A stretch of DNA of 64,000 nucleotides from assembly GCA_016793165.1 (NCBI GenBank), contig JAEULA010000018.1, forward strand, positions 35,548 through 99,547. The letters run 5' to 3'. This document shows positions 34,913 through 44,453 of this stretch, in pieces. Position numbers and translations under genes: made by a program. The notes under the pieces are model-generated. The model was not told the origin of the DNA, ran no database searches, and saw nothing but the letters and a program-made list of their open reading frames with translations. Numbering within the stretch: the stretch's first letter is position 1; every line of letters begins with the position of its first letter. Source of the stretch: Alphaproteobacteria bacterium. Its GTDB lineage: Bacteria; Pseudomonadota; Alphaproteobacteria; CACIAM-22H2.

Positions 34913-36706
34913 TCAGTCGCTGACAGCGACCACCGGCAGCGTGATCCGCGACGGGTGTCGCGCGTCGTGGCGCAGCGTCTGCTCCGCCACGTTCCGCTCG
35001 GTCTCGAAGCCGATGCGGCCGCCGGTGTTGAGATTGCGGTCGTAGCGCGGAAAGTTGCTCGACGAGATCTCGACGCGGATGCGGTGCCCGCGCTTGAAGC
35101 GGTTGGCCGTCGCCCAGAGATCGACGCGGAACTCCTCGACGACGCCGGGCGTCAGCATCTCGGGCCGGAACGCCGGGTCCTCGTACAGCCGCTCGTAGGG
35201 CGAGCGGCCCTGCATCAGATCGGCCGGCGTCCAGCCGGACGCGGCCTTGCGGAAGCGCGCGCGACAGATGCCGTCGGTGAGCATGACGGCACGTCCGTCG
35301 GGATGGACGTCGACGAGCGAGACGGTGAAGTCGGTGTCGGGCGCGGAGGAGGCGGCGTGGAGCGTCGCCGTCACCGGGCCGACGACCTCGAGGTCTCCCT
35401 CGAGCGGCGCCGACGTGTAGACGAGGACGTCCGCGCGCTTCGCGATGTCGCGGCGATCCTTGGGACCTCCGAGGTCCTTCATCTGGTAGGAGCCGCCCCA
35501 GGTCGGCACGGGGTCGTCGGGATCGTAGCGATAGCGCGCCGGCACCTCGGCCACGGCGGGCGCCTCGCGCGTCAGGCCGCCGTTCCGGCCGTCGCCGGCG
35601 CGCAGATGGAAGTCGATCCAGCGCGTGCCCGGCAGCGGCCACTCGTCCTCGTCGCGCCACAGGTTGGCGCCCATGACGAACAGGCGCAGCGGCTTCTCGT
35701 CGTCGATGCCGCCTGGCACGCCGCGCAGGCGCGCGTCGTACCAGCGGACATGCTCGGCGACGATGTCCATGCAGGCCAGCGGGCCGAACACCGCCGCGTC
35801 GAAACGCCCGTCCGGCTCCGGCTGATAGCCCTTCTCGGGCCGGCCCCAGGGCGCGACCTGGTGGCTCCACGGGCCGACGATCAGCTTCGTCTTTCGCCGC
35901 GCGAGTTCCGAGCGCGCCCGCGTGCGCCAGCCGCGGAACACGCGGAGCGTCTCGGCGAGCAGCGAGTCGTACCAGCCGGTCATGAAATAGGCCGGCACCT
36001 CGACCTGGTCGTAGCGATGCCGCAACGAATAGACCGACCAGAAGGCGTCATACGCCTCGTGCTCGACCACGCCGCGCACATAGGGGATGTCGCCGACGTC
36101 GTCCCACACGCCGTGCAGCGGCAAACGCCGCCAGATCGCGGGGAAGTCGAGCCGGGCCAGCGCCTCGCCCTGCATCGTGCGGCCGAGCATGTTCATGAAG
36201 AAGACGGTGTTCGCCCAGGCGACCAGCCCGTCGCAGCGGTGGTGTCCGTAGTTGTCCTGCTGCGAGGCGATCGGCACGAGCGCCTGGAGATGCGGGCTGC
36301 CGCCGGGCGCCGCGCAGGTCTGGGTGAAGCCCGGATACGAGACCCCGAACGTGCCGATGCGACCGTTCGACCACGGCTGGCGCGCGATCCACTCATGCGT
36401 ATCCACGCCATCGGGGATCTCGCACACATAGGGGTCCCAGCGGCCGTCGGAATCGTGCCGGCCGCGGGAGTCCTGCAGAACGACCGCGTAGCCGGCCTTC
36501 ACGAAGCCCATCGTCCAGCCGACATAGCGCGGGTCCTTGCTGTGGTAGATCGTGCGCAGCAGCAGGGTCGGATGGCGCGCATCGGCGCCGCCGGGCCGCG
36601 CACGCGGCAGGTAGATGTCGGCGGAAAGCGCGACGCCGTCGCGCATCGGCACCTTCCGGTTCAGGTGCAGGCGGAACGGCTGATCGTCGTGCGGTGCGTC
36701 GGTCAC
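34913..36706 (-). CDS. CocE/NonD-family hydrolase (X-Pro dipeptidyl-peptidase S15-like)
   Basis: 597 residues. An alpha/beta hydrolase domain carries the nucleophile Ser123 in GVSYPG, the acid in GWYDSLLAE and the histidine in GPWSHQ. A C-terminal jelly-roll domain (from about residue 370: RWIDFHLRAGDG, then FRVDLWATANRFKRGHRIRVEISSSNFPRYDRN) is the PepX_C domain of this family. Members hydrolyse esters such as cocaine, beta-lactam-type amides or N-terminal Xaa-Pro. The GTG start at 36706 was preferred because it is the first start after a glycine-rich ribosome site and just precedes the conserved domain; no signal peptide is seen. Confidence 0.87.
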   Translation of the reverse strand: MTDAPHDDQPFRLHLNRKVPMRDGVALSADIYLPRARPGGADARHPTLLLRTIYHSKDPRYVGWTMGFVKAGYAVVLQDSRGRHDSDGRWDPYVCEIPDGVDTHEWIARQPWSNGRIGTFGVSYPGFTQTCAAPGGSPHLQALVPIASQQDNYGHHRCDGLVAWANTVFFMNMLGRTMQGEALARLDFPAIWRRLPLHGVWDDVGDIPYVRGVVEHEAYDAFWSVYSLRHRYDQVEVPAYFMTGWYDSLLAETLRVFRGWRTRARSELARRKTKLIVGPWSHQVAPWGRPEKGYQPEPDGRFDAAVFGPLACMDIVAEHVRWYDARLRGVPGGIDDEKPLRLFVMGANLWRDEDEWPLPGTRWIDFHLRAGDGRNGGLTREAPAVAEVPARYRYDPDDPVPTWGGSYQMKDLGGPKDRRDIAKRADVLVYTSAPLEGDLEVVGPVTATLHAASSAPDTDFTVSLVDVHPDGRAVMLTDGICRARFRKAASGWTPADLMQGRSPYERLYEDPAFRPEMLTPGVVEEFRVDLWATANRFKRGHRIRVEISSSNFPRYDRNLNTGGRIGFETERNVAEQTLRHDARHPSRITLPVVAVSD

Positions 36707-36831
36707 GGGGCCCCCGGCGTATGAACGGCGGCTCAGGTTGCGCCGCGGCCGACGCGCCGTCGAGAGGCACCGGGCCGGCGCGGCCGCGACGCGGGGATGC
36801 CCGGCGGCGGCTTCCGACCTAGGATCGCCCG

Positions 36832-37344
36832 ATGCCAACGATCCGCCGCACGCCGCCCGACTTCGCGCGCTGGGACGACGTCCTCGCCATGGCCCGCCGC
36901 GCCTTCGCGTCGATGGATGGCCGCATCGATCCGCCGTCGTCGATCCACCGCCTCACCACGGCGCAGATGTCTGCGGACGCAGCGGCCGGCGCCGTCTTCG
37001 TCGCCGAGGCGGATGGCGCGATCGTCGGCTGCGTCTTCTGCCGTCCGAAGGACGACGCTCTCTACATCGGCAAGCTCGCCGTCGAGCCCGCGCGGCATGG
37101 CGGCGGAATCGGCCGCGCGCTGATCGAGGCCGCGGCGTCCGAGGCGCGCGCCCGCGCGCTGTCGTTCCTCGAATTGCAAACCCGCGTCGAGCTGATCGAG
37201 AACCACGCCGCCTTCGCCCGCCTCGGCTTCGTCAGGACCGGCGAGACCGCGCACCCGGGCTATGCCCGTCCCACCAGCATCACGATGCGCCGACCGGTCG
37301 CGCATCGGGAGGCGGGACCGGCATCGGCGGCGCGCCGCCCCTGA
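36832..37344 (+). CDS. GNAT-family N-acetyltransferase
   Basis: 170 residues. The acetyl-CoA-binding motif A is LYIGKLAVEPARHGGGIGRALIEAAASEA (RHGGGIG pyrophosphate loop), followed by the motif B-like LELQTRVELIENHAAFARLGFVRTGETAHPGY. It acetylates an unknown amine or protein. It is divergent from the CocE-type gene with a 125-base gap and convergent with a secreted protein gene whose stop is five bases away. Confidence 0.9.
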   Translation: MPTIRRTPPDFARWDDVLAMARRAFASMDGRIDPPSSIHRLTTAQMSADAAAGAVFVAEADGAIVGCVFCRPKDDALYIGKLAVEPARHGGGIGRALIEAAASEARARALSFLELQTRVELIENHAAFARLGFVRTGETAHPGYARPTSITMRRPVAHREAGPASAARRP

Positions 37345-37349
37345 TCGCG

Positions 37350-37946
37350 TCAGTTGCCCGGCGGCATGACCAGCTCGGTGCGCCACTTGGTGTTGTTGCG
37401 GTGCTCCTCGACGATCGTGAGCACCGTCGCTCCGATCGACGGCGCGTAGTAGCGGGTGATCGTCTGATCCGTCGTCATCCCGGCGGGAACGCGCTCGCAA
37501 CGCACGACATACGTCTCGAAGCTGCCGGCCCTCACGGTGGTCCTGTCGGTGCCGGTGACGACGCAGGCGTGATCGATCTGCCACCGCCATCCCTTCGACG
37601 GCGTCTCGCCCGAGACCGAGAAGCGCACGCTCCGGCCGACGGCCAGGGGATAGATCGCGAGCGGATCTCCCCGGGTGATCCGCTGGCGCTCCAATCCGTG
37701 CCTGCCGTTGTAGATGAGCGGCGGCGTCGCCAGGCCGCCGATCGAGGCGAAGGAGATCCCGTCGTCGCGCTCCGCGGCATAGGCGCCGGGCTTCGACTCG
37801 GTGATGGTCCAGACGACCGCCTTGCCGCCATCGTCCTGATGCAGCTTCGTCCCGACCGGCAGCATCACCAGCGGTGCCGGCTCGAGCGCGGCCGCGCTCG
37901 AGGTGAAAGCCAGCATCGCGACGAGCCCTCGCATGCAGCCACGCAT
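37350..37946 (-). CDS. Secreted protein of unknown function
   Basis: 198 residues with a short signal peptide (MRGCMRGLVAMLAFTSSAAA). The mature part contains WTITESKPGAYAAERDDGISFASIGGL, FSVSGETPSKGWRWQIDHACVVTGTDRTTVRAGSFETYVVRCERV and ITRYYAPSIGATVLTIVEEH. The pattern T-V-x-A-G-x-F-x-T-Y-V-V-x-C-E-x-x-P and RYYAPSIGATV recalls beta-rich periplasmic proteins that track a carbon source or lipid, with two cysteines placed to pair. I cannot name the family. GGGAGGA seven bases before the ATG at 37946 fixes the start. Confidence 0.75.
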   Translation of the reverse strand: MRGCMRGLVAMLAFTSSAAALEPAPLVMLPVGTKLHQDDGGKAVVWTITESKPGAYAAERDDGISFASIGGLATPPLIYNGRHGLERQRITRGDPLAIYPLAVGRSVRFSVSGETPSKGWRWQIDHACVVTGTDRTTVRAGSFETYVVRCERVPAGMTTDQTITRYYAPSIGATVLTIVEEHRNNTKWRTELVMPPGN

Positions 37947-38126
37947 GGAATCCTCCCGGCCTCGGCGCGGGCGCGACGTCGGCGTCGCGGAACGGCACGA
38001 GACCGGGACAGCATGCGAGCCGAGCGGCGGCGGCGCGTCGCCCCGACGTCGTCGACGCATCGCGCTTCGGGTGGACGGGGTGCCGCTTTCGCGAGCCACG
38101 GGTCCGTCATGCGCGCCCGCCCTCGC

Positions 38127-39326
38127 CTATACGGACTCGCCCGCGACCCAGCCGCTCGACCACGCCCATTGGAAGTTGTAGCCGCCGAGCCACCCCGTGA
38201 CGTCGACGGCCTCGCCGATCGCGAAGAGGCCCGGAACCGCGACGGCCTGCATCGTCCTGGACGAGAGGCCGCGCGTATCGATGCCGCCGACCGTGACCTC
38301 CGCCTTGGCGTAGCCCTCGGAGCCGGCGGGCACGAGCGTCCAGGACTTGAGAGTCGCGGCGAAGCGCTGCAGATCCTTGTCGGTGATCTCCGCCAGCGGA
38401 CGCACCGGCAGGTGCCGCTCGGCGAGGGCTTGGCCGAGGCGCTGCGGCATCAGCTCGGCGAGGAGCTTGCGCGGCTCGAGCCGCGGGCGCGTGCGCTTGG
38501 TCTCGAGCAGACGCGTCGCGAGGTCGATGTCCGGCAGCAGGTCGATCGTGATCGGCAGGCTCTCGCGCCACACCGAGGAGATCTGGAGGATCGCCGGCCC
38601 GGACAGGCCGCGATGGGTGAAGAGAAGTGCCTCGCGGAACCGTGTCCTGCCGCAGCCGACGACGACGTCCAGCGCGACGCCGCTCAGCGCGCGCATGAAG
38701 TCGAGATCCGAGCCGGCGAAGACCAGCGGCACGAGCCCGGGGCGCGTCTCGGTCACTGCAAGGCCGAAGCGGCGTGCGACGTCGAAGGCGAAGCCCGTGG
38801 CGCCCATCCTGGGGATCGAGAGTCCGCCCGTGGCCAGCACGACCGCGTCCGTCTCGGCGATGCCGCGATCGGTCGCGACGCGGAACCGGTCGGAGCGCTC
38901 GATCGCCGTCACGCGCTGCGACAGGCGCAGCTCGACGCCGGCGGCCGAGCATTCCGCCAGCAGCATCGCCACGATCTGCCTTGCCGATCCGTCGCAGAAG
39001 AGTTGCCCCAGCGTCTTCTCGTGCCAGGCGATGCGGTGACGGTCGACCAGCGCGATGAAGTCGGCCTGGGTGTAGCGCGACAGCGCAGATCGGCAGAAAT
39101 GCGGGTTCTGCGAGTGGAACCGCTCCGGCACGACGCCGAGATTGGTGAAGTTGCAGCGGCCGCCGCCGGAGATGAGGATCTTCTTGCCCGCCTCGTCGGC
39201 GTGGTCGAGCAGCAGCACGCGCCGGCCGCGCTGGCCGGCCCTCATCGCGCAGAACAGCCCCGCGGCGCCCGCGCCGATGACGATGCAGTCGAAGGAGTCG
39301 GCGACGGAATCCGGGGACGCGGGCAT
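38127..39326 (-). CDS. HI0933-family FAD/NAD(P) flavoprotein (BaiN-like)
   Basis: 399 residues, normal for the family. The FAD dinucleotide loop GAGAAG is at 18-23 within CIVIGAGAAGLFCAMRAGQRG, and the HI0933 signature KILISGGGRCNFTN is at 49-62. Further markers are VVLATGGLSIPRMGATGFAFDVARRFG and, at the end, GLFAIGEAVDVTGWLGGYNFQWAWSSG, which closes the FAD site. Relatives include BaiN, proposed to act on bile-acid intermediates; most have no known substrate. ATG 39326 is close to the FAD loop, and a longer open frame upstream adds arginine-rich sequence. The Bug binding protein gene diverges from it. Confidence 0.9.
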   Translation of the reverse strand: MPASPDSVADSFDCIVIGAGAAGLFCAMRAGQRGRRVLLLDHADEAGKKILISGGGRCNFTNLGVVPERFHSQNPHFCRSALSRYTQADFIALVDRHRIAWHEKTLGQLFCDGSARQIVAMLLAECSAAGVELRLSQRVTAIERSDRFRVATDRGIAETDAVVLATGGLSIPRMGATGFAFDVARRFGLAVTETRPGLVPLVFAGSDLDFMRALSGVALDVVVGCGRTRFREALLFTHRGLSGPAILQISSVWRESLPITIDLLPDIDLATRLLETKRTRPRLEPRKLLAELMPQRLGQALAERHLPVRPLAEITDKDLQRFAATLKSWTLVPAGSEGYAKAEVTVGGIDTRGLSSRTMQAVAVPGLFAIGEAVDVTGWLGGYNFQWAWSSGWVAGESV

Positions 39327-39532
39327 TGCCCGGCGCGAGATAGCACGCGGCCGTCGTCGATGCGCGGCGGAAGATGGCGCATGCGTACGGCATCGTCGAC
39401 CGGCCGTCACGTTCGACTCCGGGGCGATGACGGACCGGCGCATCGGATCGGGCCCGCCGGGCGGCGGCGTTGCGGACACGGCGCAGGGCCCTGTGGCAAG
39501 CTCGCGCCACGCACACGCATCAGGGGGAACGC

Positions 39533-40495
39533 ATGCGACGCCTCATCTCGACCCTGCTCGCCGCTCCGGCACTCGTCGTCGCCGTCGCACTCGCCGCCGC
39601 ACCGGCCGCCGCCCAGAGCTTCCCGTCCAAGCCGGTGCGCGTGATCGTTCCCTACCCGCCCGGTGGCGTGACCGACATCGTGCTGCGGCTGCTCGCCAAG
39701 ACGGTGGAGACCGAGAAGCTGCTGCCGCAGCCAATGGCGATCGTGAACGTGCCGGCCGGCGCCGGCGCGGTCGGCAGCCGCCAGGCGAAGGACTCCGATC
39801 CCGACGGCCACACGCTGCTCGGCATGCATGTCGGCATGCTGATCAGCGCCGCGCTCGGACGCACCGACTTCGGTCCGGAGGCCTTCGAGACGGTTGCCGA
39901 GACCGGGTCCGGCTGCATGATGTCGGCCGTCGCCAAGGACTCGCCGTATCGATCGCTCAAGGACCTGATCGATGCCGCCCGTGCCAAGCCGGGCGAGCTG
40001 CCGGAGGCGAACGCGATCGGCGGGGCGGTGCATCTCGCGTCGCTGCTGCTCAACGATGCCGCCGGCACCCAGATGCGCTACGTCCAGGTCGGCGGCGGAC
40101 CCGATCGTTTCAAGTCGATCCTCGGCGGCCACACCGTGGCGACGCTGTTCGCCACGGCGGAGTACATGCAGTTCCGCGACAGCGTGCGCGGCCTCGCCCT
40201 GCTCGCGCCGACGCGCAACGCGGCCTTCCCCGACGTGCCGACGGCCAAGGAGCTCGGTTACGACGTCACTTTCTGCGTCGATACCTGGTGGTTCGCGCCG
40301 AAGGGGACGCCCGGCGATCGCGTCGCCATCCTCGCCGAGGCGCTGCGCAAGGCGATGGCGCTGCCCGCCATGCAGCAGGAGCTGACGAGCCGCACGCAGG
40401 ATCCGACTTTCATTGCCGGCGCGGCGCTGCGCACGAAGATCGACAGGCAGTACGAGGACGTCCGGCGCATCACGGCCAAGTACAAGGTGCAGTGA
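39533..40495 (+). CDS. Bug-family (TctC-type) periplasmic solute-binding protein
   Basis: 320 residues. Signal peptide MRRLISTLLAAPALVVAVALAAAPAAAQ, then the Bug family opening FPSKPVRVIVPYPPGGVTDIVLRLLAKTVE and the NVPAGAGAVGSRQAK loop that holds the ligand carboxylates. TAKELGYDV and APKGTPGDRVAILAEALRKAM are also typical. The family normally serves tripartite tricarboxylate transporters (TctAB) or works as a sensor, yet here the next genes encode a Dpp-type ABC permease pair and two ATPases. CAGGGGGA before the ATG supports the start. Confidence 0.9.
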   Translation: MRRLISTLLAAPALVVAVALAAAPAAAQSFPSKPVRVIVPYPPGGVTDIVLRLLAKTVETEKLLPQPMAIVNVPAGAGAVGSRQAKDSDPDGHTLLGMHVGMLISAALGRTDFGPEAFETVAETGSGCMMSAVAKDSPYRSLKDLIDAARAKPGELPEANAIGGAVHLASLLLNDAAGTQMRYVQVGGGPDRFKSILGGHTVATLFATAEYMQFRDSVRGLALLAPTRNAAFPDVPTAKELGYDVTFCVDTWWFAPKGTPGDRVAILAEALRKAMALPAMQQELTSRTQDPTFIAGAALRTKIDRQYEDVRRITAKYKVQ

Positions 40496-40544
40496 GGCGG
40501 CGGGCTCCGTTGCGCATGCCTCCGGACCACGCCGCAGCACGACG

Positions 40545-40651
40545 AGGCGGGACCGCCGCGAGGCGGCCGGGACGTCCCGGTGCGGCCCGTGAGGCGCCCG
40601 CGACCGTCGCGCGGCCTCGGCCCTCTCGTCGCCGCCGTGGGCGACGGGAGG
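40545..40651. repeat. Degenerate palindromic element between Bug gene and permease
   Basis: Small hairpins CCGCC-GCGA-GGCGG (40553-40566) and the palindrome CCGGGACGTCCCGG (40567-40580) are followed by a 12-bp hairpin with one mismatch (40622-40633 and 40640-40651, CCTCTCGTCGCC/GGCGACGGGAGG). The last stem carries the CCTCC/GGAGG core seen in the other junction elements. It lies in the 191-base gap between receptor and permease genes. Confidence 0.45.
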
Positions 40652-40686
40652 AAGAGCTTCACCGCGCCTGACCGCCACGCCCCGCG

Positions 40687-41691
40687 ATGTATCTCGCCCA
40701 TGTCGCGCGCCGCTTCGGGATGACGGTGCTGGTCGCCGTCCTGGCGATCAGCATCAACTTCATGATCCCCCGGCTGATGCCGGGGGATCCGGTCGAGCAG
40801 CAGCTCAACCAGCTCGCCGCGACGTCGGGCGGCCAGCTCGGCGACGTGCGCGCCATGGCCGACGCCTATCGCGCGAGATTCGGCCTCGACCAGCCGCTGT
40901 GGCGCCAGTACCTGAGCTACTGGTCCGACATCGCCCATCTCGATCTCGGCTACTCGCTGGCCAACTACCCGGAGCGAGTCGGCGAGACGATCCGCGCGGC
41001 CCTGCCCTGGACGGTGTTCCTGCTCGGCACCGCCACGCTGGCGAGCTTCGCGATCGGCACGCTGCTCGGCGGCCTGCTCGTCTGGCCCTCGGCGCCGCGG
41101 ATCGTGCGCTGGCTCGGCATGCCGGTTGTCATGCTCTCGGCCGTGCCGTATTTCCTGCTGGGGATCGTGCTGCTCTTCGCCTTCGCGATCCTCTGGAAGC
41201 TCTTCCCGGCGGGCGGCGCCTATCCCTTCGGGGCGGTCCCGCGCTGGGACGGCGAGACCGCCCTCGCCGTCCTGCACCACGCGGCGCTGCCGGCGCTCTC
41301 GATCGTGCTCGCCTCGATCGGCACCTGGGCGATCGCGATGCGCGGCATGGTCGTCGGCGTGCTGGGCGAGGACTACGTCACCCTCGCCGAGGCCAAGGGG
41401 CTGCCGCCGCGACGAATCTTCCTCTGGTACGGGCTGCGCAATGCGCTGCTGCCGCAGCTCACCCATCTCGCCCTGACATTGAGCCACGTCGTGTCCGGCG
41501 CCATCCTGGTCGAGGTCATCTTCGCCTATCCCGGCATCGGCTATCGGCTCTACCAGGCGATCCACGCCAAGGACTATTTCGTCATCCAGGGGATCGTTCT
41601 CCTGCTGTCGGTGTCGATCGCGGCGACGATGTTCGTGCTCGACCTGATCTATCCGCTTATCGACCCGCGCATCACCGGGAGGCGCCGGTGA
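40687..41691 (+). CDS. Dpp-type ABC transporter permease (DppB-like)
   Basis: 334 residues, six helices. The start VARRFGMTVLVAVLAISINFMIPRLMPGDPVEQQL is followed by RARFGLDQPLWRQYLSYWSDIAHLDLGYSLANYPERV, a close DppB match. The EAA loop is GEDYVTLAEAKGLPPRRIFLWYGLRNALLPQL. It ends in DLIYPLIDPRITGRRR and overlaps the next permease gene (GTGA). No family-5 receptor is linked, only the Bug protein upstream. Confidence 0.92.
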   Translation: MYLAHVARRFGMTVLVAVLAISINFMIPRLMPGDPVEQQLNQLAATSGGQLGDVRAMADAYRARFGLDQPLWRQYLSYWSDIAHLDLGYSLANYPERVGETIRAALPWTVFLLGTATLASFAIGTLLGGLLVWPSAPRIVRWLGMPVVMLSAVPYFLLGIVLLFAFAILWKLFPAGGAYPFGAVPRWDGETALAVLHHAALPALSIVLASIGTWAIAMRGMVVGVLGEDYVTLAEAKGLPPRRIFLWYGLRNALLPQLTHLALTLSHVVSGAILVEVIFAYPGIGYRLYQAIHAKDYFVIQGIVLLLSVSIAATMFVLDLIYPLIDPRITGRRR

Positions 41692-42512
41692 GCCGGAACC
41701 GCCTGCTCTTTGCCGGCCTCGGCATCCTCGCGCTCGTCGTGCTGGTCGCGGCGATCGGGCCGCTGCTCGTGCCGGCCGAGCTGGCCGAGATCGGCGCGAC
41801 ACGGCCGCGGCGCATGCCTTCGGCCGAGCACTGGCTCGGCACCGATACGCAGGGCCGCGACATCCTCGCGACGCTGGTGCGCGCCACGCCGCAGACGCTG
41901 AAGATCGGGCTCTTCGCCGGGCTGATCGGGCTCGGACTCGGCGTGCTGCTCGGCCTCGCCGCGGGCTATTTCGGCGGCCTCGTCGACGCGGCGATCCGGC
42001 TCGGGACGGACGTCGTGATGGCGATCCCCGGAATCGCGGTCCTCGTGCTCGTCGCCACCAACGTGCGCACGATGACGGTGGCGCTGATGGCGCTGATCGT
42101 GGCCGGCCTGTCCTGGATGTACCCGGCGCGCGCGATCCGCGCCCAGACGCTGTCGATGCGCGAGCGCGCCTATGTCGACATCGCGCAGCTGAACGGCATC
42201 TCGGGGCTCCGGCTCGTCGTCGTCGAGCTGCTGCCCAACCTTCTGCCCTACATCGCCGCCGGATTCGTCACGGCGGTGAGCCACGCCATGCTCGCGACCA
42301 TCGGCCTGGAGGCGCTCGGCCTCGGCCCGCAGAACGAGCTCACGCTCGGCATGATGATCTACTGGGCGCAGTACTACGGCGCCATCATCCGCGGCATGTG
42401 GTGGTGGTGGGGGCCGCCGGTCGCGACGATCGCACTGATCTTCCTGGGGCTGCTGACGACATCGATCGGCATGGACCGGCTGGTCAACGCGCGCCTGCGG
42501 ATCGAGTCGTGA
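41688..42512 (+). CDS. Dpp-type ABC transporter permease (DppC-like)
   Basis: 274 residues. GTG start in a GTGA overlap. After the first helix (LLFAGLGILALVVLVAAIGPLLV) come HWLGTDTQGRDILATLVRATPQTLKIGLFAGLIGLGLGVLLGL, the standard DppC core, and the EAA loop ERAYVDIAQLNGISGLRLVVVELLPNLLPYI. It has normal DppC length and forms the channel with the preceding subunit. Its stop overlaps the ATPase start (GTGA). Confidence 0.92.
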   Translation: MSRNRLLFAGLGILALVVLVAAIGPLLVPAELAEIGATRPRRMPSAEHWLGTDTQGRDILATLVRATPQTLKIGLFAGLIGLGLGVLLGLAAGYFGGLVDAAIRLGTDVVMAIPGIAVLVLVATNVRTMTVALMALIVAGLSWMYPARAIRAQTLSMRERAYVDIAQLNGISGLRLVVVELLPNLLPYIAAGFVTAVSHAMLATIGLEALGLGPQNELTLGMMIYWAQYYGAIIRGMWWWWGPPVATIALIFLGLLTTSIGMDRLVNARLRIES

Positions 42513-43492
42513 GCGGCGCCAGTCTCGTGGTCGACGGACTGCGCGTCGAGTTCCCGACGCCGGGCGGCGTCGTGCGCGCCGTCGACGGGGTCTCCTTCGC
42601 GCTCGCGCCCGGCGAGCGGCTCGGGCTGGTCGGCGAATCCGGGTCGGGCAAGTCGACGACGGTCCTCGCGCTGCTGCGCATGATCCGCCCGCCGGGACGG
42701 ATCGCCGCGGGAACGGTCCGGCTCGGCGATCGCGACCTGCTCGCCCTCGACGCGCGCGCGATGCGCGCCGCGCGCTTCGCCGAGATCTCGCTGGTCCCGC
42801 AGGGGGCGATGAACGCCCTCAATCCCGTGCTGCGCGTGCGCGACCAGATCGCCGACGTGATGCGCGCCCACGGCATCGACGATTCCGATGCGGCCATCGA
42901 TGCGCGGATCGGCGCTCTGCTCGAGAGCGTCGGGCTCGCGCGCGAGGTCGCCCGCCTCCATCCGCACCAGCTCAGCGGCGGCATGAAGCAGCGGGTGTGC
43001 ATCGCGATGAGCGTCGCGCTGCAGCCCAGCGTCGTCCTGGCGGACGAGCCGACGAGCGCCCTCGACGTCGTCGTGCAGAAGCAGGTCCTCGCCACGCTCG
43101 CGACCGTGCAGCAGCGCATCGGGGCGTCGATCATACTCGTCGGCCACGACATGGGCCTGATGGCGCAGTTCGTCCATCGCCTCGGCGTGATGTATGCCGG
43201 CCGCCTGGTCGAGCTCGGGCCGGTGCGCGAAATCTTCGCGCGTCCGCGACATCCCTATACCCGCGCGCTGATCGCCAGCCTGCCGTCCCTCGCGCGGCGC
43301 GGCGAGTTCCGCGGCATTCCCGGGATCGCGCCCTCGCTGCTCGCGCCGCCGCCGGGCTGCGCCTTCCATCCGCGCTGCGCGCAGGCGGTCGAGCGTTGCC
43401 GGCGCGACGCACCCGTCGACCGCGCCGCCGGCGACGGTCATCGCGCGGCCTGCCATCTCGTCGCGGAGGACGGCCTTGCCCCCGCTGATTGA
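42509..43492 (+). CDS. Dpp-type ABC transporter ATP-binding protein (DppD/OppD-like)
   Basis: 327 residues from a GTG start. Walker A GESGSGKS is at 42-49, the signature LSGGMKQR starts at 155, and Walker B VVLADEPTSALD starts at 175. The C-terminal extension includes PPGCAFHPRCAQAVERCRRDAP, the cysteine cluster of oligopeptide ATPases. LVPQGAMNALNPVLRV is the Q-loop region. It pairs with the next ATPase, whose start lies inside the end of this gene. Confidence 0.92.
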   Translation: MSGASLVVDGLRVEFPTPGGVVRAVDGVSFALAPGERLGLVGESGSGKSTTVLALLRMIRPPGRIAAGTVRLGDRDLLALDARAMRAARFAEISLVPQGAMNALNPVLRVRDQIADVMRAHGIDDSDAAIDARIGALLESVGLAREVARLHPHQLSGGMKQRVCIAMSVALQPSVVLADEPTSALDVVVQKQVLATLATVQQRIGASIILVGHDMGLMAQFVHRLGVMYAGRLVELGPVREIFARPRHPYTRALIASLPSLARRGEFRGIPGIAPSLLAPPPGCAFHPRCAQAVERCRRDAPVDRAAGDGHRAACHLVAEDGLAPAD

Positions 43493-44453
43493 GGCGCGCG
43501 CGCTGCGCATCGAGTTCGGCGGCGGCCTCGGCGGCGGGCCGCGCCGGCGCGCGCTCGACGGCGTGTCGCTCGCCGTGCCGGAGGACGTCGCCACGACGAC
43601 GGCGCTCGTGGGCGAGAGCGGCAGCGGCAAGACGACGCTCGCGCGCGCCCTGCTGGGCCTCGTCGCGCCGCGCGCCGGCGACGTGGCGTATCGCGGCGTC
43701 GACCTGGGCGCGATGACGCGCGACCGGAAGCGCGCCTATCGGCGCGAGGTGCAGGCGATCTTCCAGGACCCCTTCGACGTCTACAACCCGTTCTATCGCG
43801 TCGATCGCGCGCTGCAGGCGCCATTGCGCGCCTTCGGGCTCGCCGGGTCGCGCGACGAGGCCGCCGCGCGCATCGAGGCCGCGCTCGAGACGGTCGGCCT
43901 GCGGCCCGGCGAGACGCTGGGCCGCTACCCGCACCAGCTCAGCGGCGGCCAGCGCCAGCGCGTCATGATCGCGCGCGCGCTGCTGCTGGCGCCGCGCCTG
44001 ATCCTCGCCGACGAGCCCGTCTCGATGGTCGACGCCTCGCTGCGCGCGACCATCCTCGAGACCCTGCACCGGCTGAAGACCGATCGGGGAATCGCGCTGG
44101 TGTACGTGACGCATGACCTGGCGACCGCCTACCAGATCGCCGATCGCGTCGTCGTGCTCTATGCCGGACGCATCGTCGAGGCCGGGCCCGCGGAGGCCGT
44201 GATCAAGGCGCCGCGCCATCCCTATACCAGCGCACTGATCGCCGCGATTCCGGAGCCCGATCCGCTCAAGCCTTGGGGAATCGAGGCGGCGTCGGCGGCG
44301 CCGTCGACGGCGATCGCCACCGGCACCGGCGGCTGCGCCTATGCCGCGCGCTGCCCGTACGCCATGCCGCAGTGCCGCGCGGCGGTGCCTGCGCTGACGA
44401 CCGGCACCGACCATTCCGTCGCCTGCTTCCGCCACGACGAGGCCGCCCGATGA
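43476..44453 (+). CDS. Dpp-type ABC transporter ATP-binding protein (DppF/OppF-like), TTG start
   Basis: 325 residues. I accept TTG at 43476 because GGAGGA lies eight bases upstream, the first residues MPPLIEARALRIEFGGG already match the ATPase fold and no ATG or GTG is nearby. Walker A GESGSGKT is at 46-53, the Q-loop in IFQDPFDVYNPFYRV, the signature LSGGQRQR from 155, Walker B LILADEPVSMVD from 175 and the switch histidine in VTHDLATAYQIADR. The C-terminal cysteines GGCAYAARCPYAMPQC are present. It overlaps the previous gene by 17 bases and the next by four. Confidence 0.9.
   Translation: MPPLIEARALRIEFGGGLGGGPRRRALDGVSLAVPEDVATTTALVGESGSGKTTLARALLGLVAPRAGDVAYRGVDLGAMTRDRKRAYRREVQAIFQDPFDVYNPFYRVDRALQAPLRAFGLAGSRDEAAARIEAALETVGLRPGETLGRYPHQLSGGQRQRVMIARALLLAPRLILADEPVSMVDASLRATILETLHRLKTDRGIALVYVTHDLATAYQIADRVVVLYAGRIVEAGPAEAVIKAPRHPYTSALIAAIPEPDPLKPWGIEAASAAPSTAIATGTGGCAYAARCPYAMPQCRAAVPALTTGTDHSVACFRHDEAAR

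Noticed and set aside
36738..39644. Open frame of nearly 1000 codons on the plus strand
   Set aside because: It crosses the GNAT, secreted-protein and HI0933-type genes in other frames and shows no domain pattern.
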